Source: Chryseobacterium sp. H1D6B (GTDB lineage Bacteria > Bacteroidota > Bacteroidia > Flavobacteriales > Weeksellaceae). From it: a stretch of 64,000 nt of DNA. The stretch's first letter is position 1, and each line of letters begins with the position of its first letter. The position numbers were made by a program, and so were the translations under genes. Positions 1-8,731 of this stretch are shown one piece after another. The DNA is taken from NCBI RefSeq assembly GCF_029892445.1, contig NZ_JARXVJ010000001.1, forward strand, positions 4,402,001 through 4,466,000. Direction: 5' to 3'. The notes beneath the pieces were generated by a model, which saw only the letters and a list, made by a program, of their open reading frames with translations, was not told where the DNA came from and did no database searches.

Positions 1-1259
1 TAATTATATCCCGATGTTACATATAATATAGCCATTCGTCCGGTTACTTTAGTGCCATTATTAGACACGGTAGAGGTGCCATTACCAGAAACAAATGTAA
101 ACGGACCATCAATTTTTTCCCATTCAAAATCTGTATCTAAATTAGGATTACTTCCGAAGCCTATTGCATCAACAACTACATTGCTAGTCTGACCAACCGG
201 CATGTTATAATTAGAATTGAAACAAACTGAATCATAAGGATTACCACAACCAGCATTTGGCATATAAACTAACGGAGTTCCTGCCCATACTCTTTTTGTT
301 ACAGTTTTATTTTGGCCGCAGCTATTCGTAACATTGGCAGTTAATGTAAAATCACCTTGTCTTTTAATAATCACATCTGTTAAAGTCCCATTTAGTGTTT
401 GAACTTCTGCGATTGAAGGATCAGAGCTGGTCCAAGAAACAGTAGTACCAGCTCCTGCATTTATGCTATATGACAATGTAGTTGGAAAGGTACAAACTGT
501 CGCTGCATTGTTTGAAATCTGCAGAGAACCAGATCCGTCAAATATCTCTCTTTTAACTCCGCAGGAAATAAGATAAGAATAATTTGTATTCCAAATAATT
601 TCTAATGAAATAGGAGAAGGCAAAACATTTGGGTCACTGGGTGTCAAAGTAATAGATTTACTGTTAGTGGTTACTACTCCTGAAACCGGAGCACCATCTT
701 TACTCCAGCCGTTACCTACATTCCATTTATAAATGAATGTTCCCGTATTTGTATTACTATTACAGGTAAGCGTCACAGGAGATGTGGAGCCGCATGGTAT
801 TGAAATATTGGTTGGTGAAAGACTAAATTCAGGAGTCTTTACGACAACAGGTCTGGGAGAATACCAAACTGCTCCCGATGACTCACTTAATAATTCTACG
901 GATAAATAATTTCCCGGTTCATAAGTAATATATGTTGACGAAATATTTGCATCAATGGCTGTTGCAAAACTTGTTCCCGAGTCTGGAAGATATATATTTA
1001 ATGGATTGACTAAATCCGTATACTGCCCATAACTATTATATGTTCTAATGAACAGCCTACAATTACCTACTATAAAAGTTGAAGGCTTAGTAAGCGTCAC
1101 AGTAAATTTCACATTTGTAGTTCCCGCCGTTCCCATGTTTATAGGGCTATTTATACTCTGGGAATTATTATTTACTTTAAAATCTTTAAACGCTACCGTT
1201 ACTTGTGATTTAGCAAAAAAACCAATAAAAATAAAGAACGATAAAATAAAGTTTTTCAT
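1..1259 (-). CDS. Secreted Ig-like/PKD-like repeat protein (3' part cut off by window edge)
   Basis: An open frame without stops runs from an ATG at 1259 leftward off the window, so only the N-terminal ~420 residues are seen. It begins with a clear Sec signal peptide (MKNFILSFFIFIGFFAKSQ) and continues as Thr/Ser/Asn-rich beta-sandwich sequence. Phrases such as ISIPCGSTSPVTLTC and CTFPTTLSYSINAGAGTTVSWTSS resemble PKD/Ig-like domains of large flavobacterial surface proteins. A T9SS C-terminal sorting domain would be expected beyond the window but cannot be checked. Function unknown; an adhesin or surface-layer role is inference from composition. Confidence 0.7.
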   Translation of the reverse strand, partial: MKNFILSFFIFIGFFAKSQVTVAFKDFKVNNNSQSINSPINMGTAGTTNVKFTVTLTKPSTFIVGNCRLFIRTYNSYGQYTDLVNPLNIYLPDSGTSFATAIDANISSTYITYEPGNYLSVELLSESSGAVWYSPRPVVVKTPEFSLSPTNISIPCGSTSPVTLTCNSNTNTGTFIYKWNVGNGWSKDGAPVSGVVTTNSKSITLTPSDPNVLPSPISLEIIWNTNYSYLISCGVKREIFDGSGSLQISNNAATVCTFPTTLSYSINAGAGTTVSWTSSDPSIAEVQTLNGTLTDVIIKRQGDFTLTANVTNSCGQNKTVTKRVWAGTPLVYMPNAGCGNPYDSVCFNSNYNMPVGQTSNVVVDAIGFGSNPNLDTDFEWEKIDGPFTFVSGNGTSTVSNNGTKVTGRMAILYVTSGYN

Positions 1260-1394
1260 AATAATTAAATTTTGTTAATGGTTAAATTAATATATTTTTT
1301 TAAAAATTTAAAAATATTAAAAATATTAAAAATAAATCAAACTATAATGAATTATTTATTTTATGTAAAAATTTGCTAAAAAACTAATAGTTTT

Positions 1395-1402
1395 TAACTT
1401 TG
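1395..1402 (+). promoter_or_regulatory. TAnnTTTG -7 box for the DUF4197 gene
   Basis: TAACTTTG matches the Bacteroidota -7 consensus and lies 33 nt before the ATG at 1436. Confidence 0.55.
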
Positions 1403-1435
1403 GCGTAATAATTGGGAAAATAAGAAAAAAGTCAA

Positions 1436-2113
1436 ATGAAAAAGTACATTATAGCTGCAGTTTTAATAACAGGGATGGTTACAGTGATAGCCACTTCAGT
1501 GCAGTCCTGCTCTACTATAGCAACTTCTGATCTGGGATTATCTGTGATAAAAAAAGTTTTATTGAACGGAATCAATAAAGGGATGGGGATCTACAGCAGC
1601 AAAGATGCTTTTCTACAAAATAATTTAATAGATAAGGCGCTTCCAAAAGAATTAAGAGACATTAATTCTATGCTGGAAAAAGTGTCTCCTTCTCTAGTAG
1701 CAAAAGAAAGAGATTATATCGCTCAGGCAGCTGCTTATACAGTAAATACTTCCAGACCTATTTTAGAAAATGCAGTACACAGCCTGAATGCACAGGATGT
1801 AACAAGAATTATCCAGGGAAGTACAGCAACACAGATCTTGAGAGAGAAAACCTCTCAGCAGCTGGTCGAAGCCATAACACCAAAAGTGGATGAACAGCTT
1901 AATCAGTACGGCATCGTGAAAACAATCAATACGGCCTTAGCAGGGAATAACTTATTAGGAAGTCTATTAGGAGGAAAGACTGCTGCTGTAAATGCAGGAG
2001 GCTTGAGCCAGATGGCTTCTGAACAGCTCGTGAACGGTTTGTTTTACATTATTGAGGATTACGAAAAACAAAACTCAAAGGCCATTTTAGGTCCTCTGGG
2101 AGTTGGAAAATAG
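1436..2113 (+). CDS. DUF4197 family lipoprotein
   Basis: 225 residues with an N-terminal hydrophobic segment and a lipobox-like SVQSC (Cys25), so probably exported and lipidated. The body is helical and follows the DUF4197 pattern I remember: an N-terminal segment with GINKGMGIYSSKDAFLQN and LPKEL, then a central stretch with YIAQAAAYTVNTSRPILENAV, LNAQDVTRIIQGS and ATQILREKTSQQL. No catalytic motif is visible. It is followed 41 nt later by a DUF493 gene and may be co-transcribed with it. Biochemical role unknown. Confidence 0.65.
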   Translation: MKKYIIAAVLITGMVTVIATSVQSCSTIATSDLGLSVIKKVLLNGINKGMGIYSSKDAFLQNNLIDKALPKELRDINSMLEKVSPSLVAKERDYIAQAAAYTVNTSRPILENAVHSLNAQDVTRIIQGSTATQILREKTSQQLVEAITPKVDEQLNQYGIVKTINTALAGNNLLGSLLGGKTAAVNAGGLSQMASEQLVNGLFYIIEDYEKQNSKAILGPLGVGK

Positions 2114-2154
2114 AAAATTTTTTACTATATTTATATATAACTTAAAATTGGCAG

Positions 2155-2460
2155 ATGGACATATTACAAGGAAACCAACATGCAAATCCTGAAGATTTTT
2201 ATAATTCTTTAAAGGAAAAACTGGATGATCATCATGATTTTCCAGAGGATTATTTATTTAAATTTATAATTCCTACTGATCAGGCAAAATTGACTGAAAT
2301 TTATAAAGTTTTCGACGGTACCAAATTTACATTAGGAAACCGTGAAAGCAAAAATGGAAAATATACTGCCTGCAATATCAGTGCATTTGTTCTAAATGGC
2401 GAACAAGTAGTGAAAATTTACAAAGAGGTCGCAAAAATAGAGGGAGTAATTCTCTTATAA
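2155..2460 (+). CDS. DUF493 family protein
   Basis: 101 residues. The order PEDYLFKFIIP, a short helix, GTKFTLGNRESKNGKYTACNIS, then QVVKIYKEVAKIEGVILL follows the ferredoxin-like DUF493 (YbeD-type) fold: two beta-alpha-beta units with the closing gVk.vL strand. Members are small cytosolic proteins, thought to be allosteric or regulatory (YbeD), with no catalytic residues. A strong intrinsic terminator follows directly. Confidence 0.7.
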   Translation: MDILQGNQHANPEDFYNSLKEKLDDHHDFPEDYLFKFIIPTDQAKLTEIYKVFDGTKFTLGNRESKNGKYTACNISAFVLNGEQVVKIYKEVAKIEGVILL

Positions 2461-2466
2461 AAAGTA

Positions 2467-2494
2467 AAAGTCAGCATAAAAGCTGACTTTTTTT
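2467..2494 (+). terminator. Intrinsic terminator after DUF493 gene
   Basis: Nine-bp perfect stem AAAGTCAGC/GCTGACTTT with a 6-nt loop, followed by a T run. It lies between converging genes. Confidence 0.85.
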
Positions 2495-2514
2495 ATATTA
2501 ATAAAGTGTCAATA

Positions 2515-2865
2515 TTATTTTTCAATAAAGAACTTCACATTTTCAATGGGTCTTCCCAGCATGGCTACTGAACCTTTTATCAGAATCGGCCTTTGAATCA
2601 ATGATGGATTTTCAGATAAAATTTCTATCCACTCCTCCTCAGAATAATTTTTTCCGGCAAATTTTTCCAGATACAGCTTTTCAGTTTTGCGGATGAGATG
2701 AAAGACACTTTGATTAAGCTTCTTTAATACTGTTTTAATTTCCAAAACACTTAAAGGGTCTTTTATAAGATTAATGATCTCAAACGGCACTCCGTTCTCA
2801 TCCAAATACTCTAAAACAGCATTTGATTTTGAACAATCTCCATTATGTAAAACCTTAACTAACAT
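2515..2865 (-). CDS. ArsC/Spx-family thioredoxin-fold protein (arsenate reductase-like)
   Basis: 116 residues. The N-terminal beta strand and active-site loop LHNGDCSKSNAVLEYL carries Cys11 in the CxxS arrangement of glutaredoxin-coupled arsenate reductases (usual form NPxCSKSR). The C-terminal ENPSLIQRPILIKGSVAMLGRPIE matches the NP.LI.RP.....A.iGRP motif of the family, including the RP preceding the cis-proline region. Arsenate reduction is possible, but no ars genes are near and the family also includes YfgD/Spx-like regulators, so the substrate is open. A TAnnTTTG box lies on the minus strand at 2900-2907. Confidence 0.75.
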   Translation of the reverse strand: MLVKVLHNGDCSKSNAVLEYLDENGVPFEIINLIKDPLSVLEIKTVLKKLNQSVFHLIRKTEKLYLEKFAGKNYSEEEWIEILSENPSLIQRPILIKGSVAMLGRPIENVKFFIEK

Positions 2866-2899
2866 TGTAATGATTTTTAAAAATTAAACTTATCTCTAA

Positions 2900-2907
2900 C
2901 AAATTTA
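2900..2907 (-). promoter_or_regulatory. TAnnTTTG box for the ArsC-like gene
   Basis: Minus-strand TAAATTTG, 34 nt upstream of the ATG at 2865. Confidence 0.45.
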
Positions 2908-2952
2908 GCAAGAAATCCAGTTATAAAAAACCTAATATATGATAAATAACTG

Positions 2953-3567
2953 TTAAAACAACCCGTTCAGCTCTGCCTCAATTTTCTCTAAAATAAGCCC
3001 AAAATCTTCAGGTTTTTCCACGAAATCTAAGTCGTCAACTTCAATAACCAGCAGTTTTCCTTCTGTATAATCAGAAATCCATTTTTCATATTTCTGGTTC
3101 AGTTTAGAAAGATATTCAATACTGATCGAAGCTTCATATTCTCTTCCTCTTTTGTAGATCTTCTTCACTAAATTAGGTACATCAGATTTTAGATAAATCA
3201 ATAAATCCGGTGCGGAAACAAAAGATTTCATCAGATTAAAAACAGAAATATAATTATTGAAATCCCTGTCGGAAAGAAGATTCATGTCATTTAAGTTTTC
3301 AGCAAAAATATGCGCATCTTCATAGATCGTACGATCCTGAATAATATTTTTTCCACTCTCTCTAATTTCTTTCACCTGACGGAATCTGCTTCCTAAAAAG
3401 TATATCTGCAACGCAAAACTCCATTTGCTCATGTCTGCATAAAAATCCTCCAAATAAGGATTATGGTCTACATCCTCAAACTGAGCATCCCATCCGTAAT
3501 GTTTTGAAAGCAGGGTCGTTAATGTAGTTTTCCCGGCTCCGATATTTCCTGTAACTGCAATATGCAT
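2953..3567 (-). CDS. Deoxynucleoside kinase
   Basis: 204 residues, the usual length for bacterial dGK/dAK-type kinases. Visible motifs: P-loop GNIGAGKTT at residues 7-15, a substrate-binding EDVDHNPYLEDFY, the DRTIYEDAHIF motif (DRS/T-type, arginine and glutamate contacting the nucleoside and magnesium), and a lid region KKIYKRGREYE. It phosphorylates salvaged deoxynucleosides in the cytosol. A hypothetical secreted protein lies 39 nt upstream on the same strand. Which nucleoside is preferred cannot be told from the sequence. Confidence 0.88.
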   Translation of the reverse strand: MHIAVTGNIGAGKTTLTTLLSKHYGWDAQFEDVDHNPYLEDFYADMSKWSFALQIYFLGSRFRQVKEIRESGKNIIQDRTIYEDAHIFAENLNDMNLLSDRDFNNYISVFNLMKSFVSAPDLLIYLKSDVPNLVKKIYKRGREYEASISIEYLSKLNQKYEKWISDYTEGKLLVIEVDDLDFVEKPEDFGLILEKIEAELNGLF

Positions 3568-3606
3568 ATTCCTTTATGTTTATTGATCTTTTTTAATTGA
3601 TAATAA

Positions 3607-4554
3607 CTAAATACCAAGCGATTGAACTGCTGATACTTCTTCTATGAGCTTCTCTAAAGACGGCTGTCCATGGGGTTTGGCAGGTTCTTCGGAAGACGGC
3701 TCACCAGGCTGTTCTTTTGGGGATTCTACAGGTTGTTCTTCCTTTTTTTGAACAGGATCAGGTTCTGTCTGCTGTTTAGTTTCTTTACTTTTTTCGAGGC
3801 TGTAAAGATAAAGGTTGTTAGCTTTGATTTCAAAATAAGAAAGGGTATTTTTATCCACAATCTGTGCATCTAGATCTTCAAAAATTTTCACCAATCCTTT
3901 TTCTGCAATGTATTTTAGAATAGAATTATTGGTAATGACTAAAATAGATTCATTTTCTCTCCGCAGACGTTTCCCGTTTTCTATAGGAATTTCAATGAGT
4001 TTCTCAAACTTCAGAGTATATATCCTTAAATGTTTTCTTGTTAAAATATAGACCTTATTTTCATATACCAGAAAATCCATCAGATCATCAAAACTGGCAT
4101 CAAAAGGATAAGAATTGATCGTAGTGTCATTTCTGAAATTGTATTGAAGAAGACGTTTTGAACTTTCATCCAAAAGCCAGATCTGCTGCAGGTCTTCGGC
4201 ATATACCATTTTTATAAAGGCGAACTTCTGCTTGAAATCTACTTTCTGGATCTCATTCATATTTTGATCTACAAATTTCAATTCCTGAGCATTTTCTGAG
4301 AACAGAGGAACTGTTAAAGGATTCTGTACTCCCTGTACTTTATAAGGAACGGTAAGCATCATTTTTCCGATCTGCTTTCCTAAGGAATCATATTTTGTTA
4401 AACTAAAATCCTTATTTTTATAGATATATAAGTTTCCGTAATCATCCGCAAACATATCCTTTGCTTCCTTTAATTTTAAAGTATCAAACAGTACGGCTTT
4501 CTGAGCAGAGAATGAACAGAAAAGGAAAACAAATATTAAGTGTATTAATTTCAA
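3607..4554 (-). CDS. Exported hypothetical protein with Pro/Glu-rich tail
   Basis: 315 residues. A signal peptide (LIHLIFVFLFCSFSAQ) is followed by ~230 residues of repeated short beta-rich segments reading like a small beta-propeller (repeated xLYIYxx, IWLLDE, VYILTRK motifs spaced 35-45 residues). A 50-residue low-complexity tail rich in P, E, Q and K follows. No catalytic residues recognised. It is 39 nt upstream of the deoxynucleoside kinase and 93 nt downstream of the glutaminyl cyclase, all on the minus strand, so a shared transcript is possible. Function unknown. Confidence 0.6.
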   Translation of the reverse strand: MKLIHLIFVFLFCSFSAQKAVLFDTLKLKEAKDMFADDYGNLYIYKNKDFSLTKYDSLGKQIGKMMLTVPYKVQGVQNPLTVPLFSENAQELKFVDQNMNEIQKVDFKQKFAFIKMVYAEDLQQIWLLDESSKRLLQYNFRNDTTINSYPFDASFDDLMDFLVYENKVYILTRKHLRIYTLKFEKLIEIPIENGKRLRRENESILVITNNSILKYIAEKGLVKIFEDLDAQIVDKNTLSYFEIKANNLYLYSLEKSKETKQQTEPDPVQKKEEQPVESPKEQPGEPSSEEPAKPHGQPSLEKLIEEVSAVQSLGI

Positions 4555-4647
4555 AAAAGTTCTTTTTACTAAAGATAGCGCTCCTGAGGAACGCTACCAA
4601 TTTACATACTTTATTTTAGTCTGATCGAAATTGCTTAAATTTTTTAA

Positions 4648-5670
4648 TTATTTTATCGCAACCTCGTAAATTTTCGACCAGTTTTTTCCTGTTACCAGCA
4701 TATTATCTCCTTTAAAAGCGATTCCGTTTAATACATCGTCGCTTCCTTTGGTATTTTGTTTTGCAATATCAGAGAAATCGAACTTCCCTACTACTTCTCC
4801 GTTGGCAGGATTGATTTTTAAAATAACCGGCTTCTGCCAAACGTTGGCATAAATAAACCCGTTATGATATTCTAGTTCGTTCAGCTGGTCATAAGCCTGT
4901 GTATTTCCGGCAACAGCAATGAATTTAATCATTTTAGAAGGATCTTTAGGATCTAAAAAGTAAAGCAGTTTACTTCCGTCTGATGCGATAAGATTTCTAC
5001 CGTCATACGTAAGTCCCCATCCTTCACCCAGTACATTCGGGTATGGAAATTCAGATAATAATTTCAAAGAATTTTTATCGTAGATATATCCTTTTTTGTT
5101 CTGCCAGGTTAATTGATACACTTTATCACCTACTATTGTACTTCCTTCAGAAAAATCTTCCTGAGCCTGTTTTGTAGATGCAAGAGGTGTTGTAGTTCCT
5201 AGTGTATATTTTAAGATCTGAGACGCACCGTTCTGCCCGTCGCTTTCATAGATTGTATTTCCTTCCAGCTCGAAACCCTGTACGAAATTTTTAGGATCGT
5301 GGGGGTATTCTGCTACAATCTGATAGTTGATATTTTTCTCAGGACTTTTTGCAAAAACGTTGATGGTTGCATCCTGATTAAGAGTTTCACCCCCTTTTGT
5401 TTTGATATTGAATGTAACTGCATTATCCCCTAACGTAAAAAATTTAGAATCAATGACTAAATTAGACGTTTCTTTATCTCCAAAGCTTATGCTGATACTT
5501 TCTGCATTGTCTGCAACTTCTTTAGGAAGTTCAAGCTTATCCCCAAAGTGATATCCTTTGGTTTCCATTGAACTATTATAACTGCTTAAAGTGTCAAGTA
5601 TTTTTTGATCATTATTACAAGACGCCAGTAACAAAATCGCTGCAAAACCTATTATTATATTTTTTTTCAT
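4648..5670 (-). CDS. Glutaminyl-peptide cyclotransferase (plant/bacterial beta-propeller type), lipoprotein
   Basis: 340 residues. Lipobox LLASC places the protein on the periplasmic or outer-membrane surface. After a ~90-residue N-terminal beta domain comes the Glu_cyclase_2 propeller: FVQGFELEGNTIYESDGQNG, LGEGWGLTYDGRNLIASDGS, LNELEYHNGFIYANVWQ and the closing LNGIAFKGDNMLVTGKNW. These match the zinc-independent glutaminyl cyclase family, which forms pyroglutamate at N-terminal Gln. N-terminal pyroglutamate is common on Bacteroidota exported proteins after signal-peptide cleavage before Gln, which suits a periplasmic role. A minus-strand TATTTTTG box is at 5691-5698. Confidence 0.85.
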   Translation of the reverse strand: MKKNIIIGFAAILLLASCNNDQKILDTLSSYNSSMETKGYHFGDKLELPKEVADNAESISISFGDKETSNLVIDSKFFTLGDNAVTFNIKTKGGETLNQDATINVFAKSPEKNINYQIVAEYPHDPKNFVQGFELEGNTIYESDGQNGASQILKYTLGTTTPLASTKQAQEDFSEGSTIVGDKVYQLTWQNKKGYIYDKNSLKLLSEFPYPNVLGEGWGLTYDGRNLIASDGSKLLYFLDPKDPSKMIKFIAVAGNTQAYDQLNELEYHNGFIYANVWQKPVILKINPANGEVVGKFDFSDIAKQNTKGSDDVLNGIAFKGDNMLVTGKNWSKIYEVAIK

Positions 5671-5690
5671 TGAATTTCTAAATATTTCCC

Positions 5691-5698
5691 CAAAAATA
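5691..5698 (-). promoter_or_regulatory. TAnnTTTG box for glutaminyl cyclase gene
   Basis: Minus-strand TATTTTTG, 20 nt upstream of the ATG at 5670. Confidence 0.5.
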
Positions 5699-5723
5699 GC
5701 AATTTTTATGCCTCATTCCCAAT

Positions 5724-6089
5724 TTATTCAACGGGTTGTCCAAATTGTAATATATAACCGTTGTTATCATAAACTGCAAACTCTCTCATCTCCCACTCAA
5801 AAGTTTCTATTTCATAGCAGACCTCAGCTTTAGTTTTTAAATCTTCCCATAGTCCATCTACATTATTAACATTGAAATAAAATGAACCGGTACAACCTAT
5901 TTTATCAAATTTTTCGTGATCATTAGGTTTTGAAAACATAATCTGTACATCGTCTTTACGAAGAGAAGCCCACTGCCAGTCTTCATTCTTTCCAAGAACG
6001 GTAAATCCCAGTATACTGGTGTAAAATAAAATGGTTTCATCTAAATTTTCTGTCCAGAGTACAGGACGTAGAAATGTAAAGTTTGTCAT
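5724..6089 (-). CDS. VOC family (glyoxalase/bleomycin-resistance fold) protein
   Basis: 121 residues with one full VOC unit: LRPVLWTENLDETILFYTSILGFTV at the N-terminus (beta-alpha strand start), a central GSFYFNVNNVDGLWEDLK and C-terminal EFAVYDNNGYILQFGQ, where the last Glu/Gln region is normally a metal ligand. The expected second-half ligand position reads Q in LQFGQ, so metal binding is uncertain. Its start codon overlaps the stop of the upstream GNAT gene by 4 nt (ATGA), so the two are translationally coupled. Substrate unknown. Confidence 0.75.
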   Translation of the reverse strand: MTNFTFLRPVLWTENLDETILFYTSILGFTVLGKNEDWQWASLRKDDVQIMFSKPNDHEKFDKIGCTGSFYFNVNNVDGLWEDLKTKAEVCYEIETFEWEMREFAVYDNNGYILQFGQPVE

Positions 6090-6595
6090 GATTTTGAAAG
6101 TTCAAAAGTATTCTTATCAATTTTCATATTGAGAGAAAGCCATGTTTCATTATCAATATTTACTTTACTTGTCACATTAGGGTCTAATTCAAAACCCACT
6201 TTTTTGTAGCATTCAATAGCTCCTTTATTCCAGTCGTAGACATTAAGCTCTCCAGTCTGTTTATCAAAATGGCTGAAGCCGTAATCTAATAATTTCTGCA
6301 CAATTTTCTTTCCAAATCCCTTTCCGCGGTTATTTTCATCCCAGATCAGTATTCTTCCCAATAAAAAAGAATTTTCTTTTAAAAAAATCTGGGAATGGCC
6401 GATTACATTTTGGGTTTCTTTTTCAATAATTCTGAATAGTGTTCTGTTTTCATCTGACAAATCAACCTCCAGCTGTTCTTTAGTCAGCGGAAAATGATAC
6501 GCCGGTCCTGCAAATTGAAGAAGCATTTTTTCATCCTTTATAGTAGAGATCAATTCTCCAGCATGATCTATCGTAAATGGTACTAGTTCAATCAT
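6086..6595 (-). CDS. GNAT family N-acetyltransferase
   Basis: 169 residues. Acetyl-CoA motif A is visible as LIWDENNRGKGFGKKIVQKLLDYGF (the R/QxxGxG/A loop is RGKGFG), followed by LNVYDWNKGAIECYKKVGFEL, the classic N..A...Y.k.GF motif B. It acetylates an amine on a small molecule or protein; the acceptor is not predictable. It sits 4 nt downstream of an AHSA1-type gene and overlaps the following VOC gene by 4 nt, forming a compact three-gene minus-strand operon. Confidence 0.82.
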   Translation of the reverse strand: MIELVPFTIDHAGELISTIKDEKMLLQFAGPAYHFPLTKEQLEVDLSDENRTLFRIIEKETQNVIGHSQIFLKENSFLLGRILIWDENNRGKGFGKKIVQKLLDYGFSHFDKQTGELNVYDWNKGAIECYKKVGFELDPNVTSKVNIDNETWLSLNMKIDKNTFELSKS

Positions 6596-6599
6596 TTTT

Positions 6600-7025
6600 T
6601 TATTTCTCTAAATAAAGTTTCAGGCTTTCTCCAATGATTGCATTCCATCCTTTTCTAAAACTGTCTCTTAAAAACCCTTCTCCTAAGTCTTTAAAAGAAT
6701 CTATGTCATCATGGATCAGTGTAACTAATGTTCCCCCGCCTTCTGGCTGCAGCTCCCATGTTACAAATGTTTTTTCTGAAGAAAGTTCAGGATAAGTCCA
6801 AGAGTATTTTAATTTCTGTCCGGGAATAATTTCTAAAATCCTGCCTTGATGATGATATTTTTTTTCATTTCCGGGTTCATAAAAATTAAACTGCCTGCCT
6901 GTTTCTAATTCAAAATCTGAGATGTCAAAATACCATGACCTCATGTCATTTTTATCAGTCAGTGCTTTCCATACTTTTTCCAGAGGAGCATTTATTCTAT
7001 ACTGAACAATAATTGGTGTTCCCAT
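6600..7025 (-). CDS. SRPBCC/AHSA1-type START-like domain protein
   Basis: 141 residues. The INAPLEKVWKALTDKNDMRSWYFD opening and the later FVTWELQPEGGGTLVTLIHDDI plus the C-terminal GWNAIIGESLKLYLEK helix are diagnostic for the AHSA1 (Aha1 C-terminal homology) helix-grip fold. It forms a hydrophobic ligand pocket; in bacteria these often accompany VOC or ArsR genes. Here it leads an operon with GNAT and VOC genes. Ligand unknown. Confidence 0.8.
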   Translation of the reverse strand: MGTPIIVQYRINAPLEKVWKALTDKNDMRSWYFDISDFELETGRQFNFYEPGNEKKYHHQGRILEIIPGQKLKYSWTYPELSSEKTFVTWELQPEGGGTLVTLIHDDIDSFKDLGEGFLRDSFRKGWNAIIGESLKLYLEK

Positions 7026-7057
7026 ATTTTTATTTTTGAGTTTGGTTTAAAATTGCA

Positions 7058-8668
7058 TCAGTGGCTGAATCCCGTGATCTTAGCTTCATCAAAATCAAGC
7101 TGCATTTCAATAGTTCTCATCACATGGTCATCAAATATTTTTTCACGTTTCATGCGGTGAAGCTCATTTCTCTGCGCTTGAATCACTTGTCTGAGGACAT
7201 CTTTATTTTCATTCATAGCCGTTACATAATCTCCTGTCGAGGCCATGCACTGGGCTTTGTCGGCCATCATCATCATTTCATTTTCCAATTTATGTTTTTG
7301 GTGGCGTACGAGACTATTTTTTTCTGCCAGTTCAGAAAAATCATTATCTAATTTATGCAGCGCGGTTTCCTTTAATTTTCTCATTAAAATAACTTCCTGC
7401 TTTTCTTCAGGGAGCTCGCTTCCTGCATCATTTATTTTTAACCATTTTAAAATGGGAGATAATAATAAGCCCTGTCCTACTAAAGTAATTAAAATAATAA
7501 CGAAGGTTACGAATAAAATAATATTCCGGTGCGGAAATGCATCTCCATTTGGAAGAAAAGCAGGAATCGATAAAGCAGCAGCCAGAGAAACCACACCTCT
7601 CATCGCTGCAAAACTGATGATAAAAGGTTCCCGCCAGTCGGGTTTTGGAACTTTCAGCCTCAATTCTTTTGAGCAGATTCTCGGGAAATACATCAATGCA
7701 TAGCTGTAAGCAATTCTTGTAAAAATAATAGCACCGCCGATCACAATACTATAAAAAATTCCTTCTGAAATGGTATAATCTTTCATCGCGGCTACTACAA
7801 CCGGGAGCTCAAGACCGATCAAAATAAAAATAATGGTATTCATTAAAAATATAAGAACACTCCATACATTCCCTGACTGAATCCTTGAAGTATGGCTCAG
7901 ATAACAGTGGGAATTATAAGACATCAGCAGTCCTCCCGCAACTACAGACAGCACCCCTGAAAAATGGAAATGTTCTGCAGCAACGTACATTATATAGGGA
8001 ACAATAAGCGTAATTACTGTATCAATATTAGAGTTTGAAGGAATAAGCCTCAATAAAGCTCCAAATAAAAACCCTGTAGCTACGCCCACAGCAATTCCGC
8101 CGGCTGCCATCATGAAAAAATCCTGAACAGCATCTCTGAAAATAAACTGTCCCGAAATTACAGCGGCTAAGGCAAATTTAAAAACAATTAAACTCGAAGC
8201 ATCGTTAATTAAACTTTCTCCTTCCAGAATACTTGTGATTTTTTTAGGAATTTTCATGTGCTTCAAGACAGAAGTTGCGGCAACAGCATCCGGAGGAGAA
8301 TTTACTCCACCAAGCAAAAACCCCATCGCTACGGTAAGTCCCGGAATAATGGATGATGAAAGATAAGCCACCACAATGGAAGTCAGAAATACCAGCCCGA
8401 AAGCCATTGAGAAAATCTGCTTTCTCCATTTATGAAAATCCTGCCAGGAGGTAAACCAGGCTGCCTCAAATAAAATAGGAGGCAGAAAAATAAGGAAAAC
8501 CAGATCCGGCTCTATCTCTATGTGCGGCATTCCGGGAATAAGGCTTATCAATAAACCTGCGATCACTAGAAAGATAGGATAAGCTACTTTCAGTTTCTGC
8601 CCGATCATTACCAATATCATAACAGACAATAAAACTGCTATTGATATAATGACATAAGTATGAATCAT
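7058..8668 (-). CDS. CPA1-type Na+/H+ antiporter
   Basis: 536 residues, about 12 membrane segments followed by a ~120-residue hydrophilic cytosolic tail with coiled-coil character (KLKETALHKLDNDFSELAEK and the His/Met-rich stretch after it). The ion-binding core shows GVNSPPDAVAATSVLKHMKIP and LEGESLINDASSLIVFKFAL, the ND motif of the CPA1 exchangers (NhaP/NHE/YjcE), plus FAAMRGVVSLAAALSIP, which carries the conserved Arg of TM11. It exchanges Na+ or K+ for protons at the inner membrane. It lies 63 nt downstream of a bestrophin gene, suggesting a shared ion or pH homeostasis role. Confidence 0.9.
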   Translation of the reverse strand: MIHTYVIISIAVLLSVMILVMIGQKLKVAYPIFLVIAGLLISLIPGMPHIEIEPDLVFLIFLPPILFEAAWFTSWQDFHKWRKQIFSMAFGLVFLTSIVVAYLSSSIIPGLTVAMGFLLGGVNSPPDAVAATSVLKHMKIPKKITSILEGESLINDASSLIVFKFALAAVISGQFIFRDAVQDFFMMAAGGIAVGVATGFLFGALLRLIPSNSNIDTVITLIVPYIMYVAAEHFHFSGVLSVVAGGLLMSYNSHCYLSHTSRIQSGNVWSVLIFLMNTIIFILIGLELPVVVAAMKDYTISEGIFYSIVIGGAIIFTRIAYSYALMYFPRICSKELRLKVPKPDWREPFIISFAAMRGVVSLAAALSIPAFLPNGDAFPHRNIILFVTFVIILITLVGQGLLLSPILKWLKINDAGSELPEEKQEVILMRKLKETALHKLDNDFSELAEKNSLVRHQKHKLENEMMMMADKAQCMASTGDYVTAMNENKDVLRQVIQAQRNELHRMKREKIFDDHVMRTIEMQLDFDEAKITGFSH

Positions 8669-8731
8669 TTATTTTTTATTTTAATTTATTTATTAAACGC
8701 AAACGCCTTAGGCCGCTGCATTTAATTATTT

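Noticed and set aside
1300..1345. AAATATTAAAA short tandem repeat upstream of the DUF4197 gene
   Set aside because: Simple AT-rich sequence expected by chance in this genome; no sign of a function.
2515..2865. Arsenic resistance locus
   Set aside because: Only an ArsC-like protein is present; there is no ArsR, ArsB/Acr3 or arsenite-related gene nearby.
3670..3873. Open frame on the plus strand, Phe/Arg-rich
   Set aside because: It is the mirror of the Pro/Glu-rich tail of the minus-strand gene and lacks coding features.
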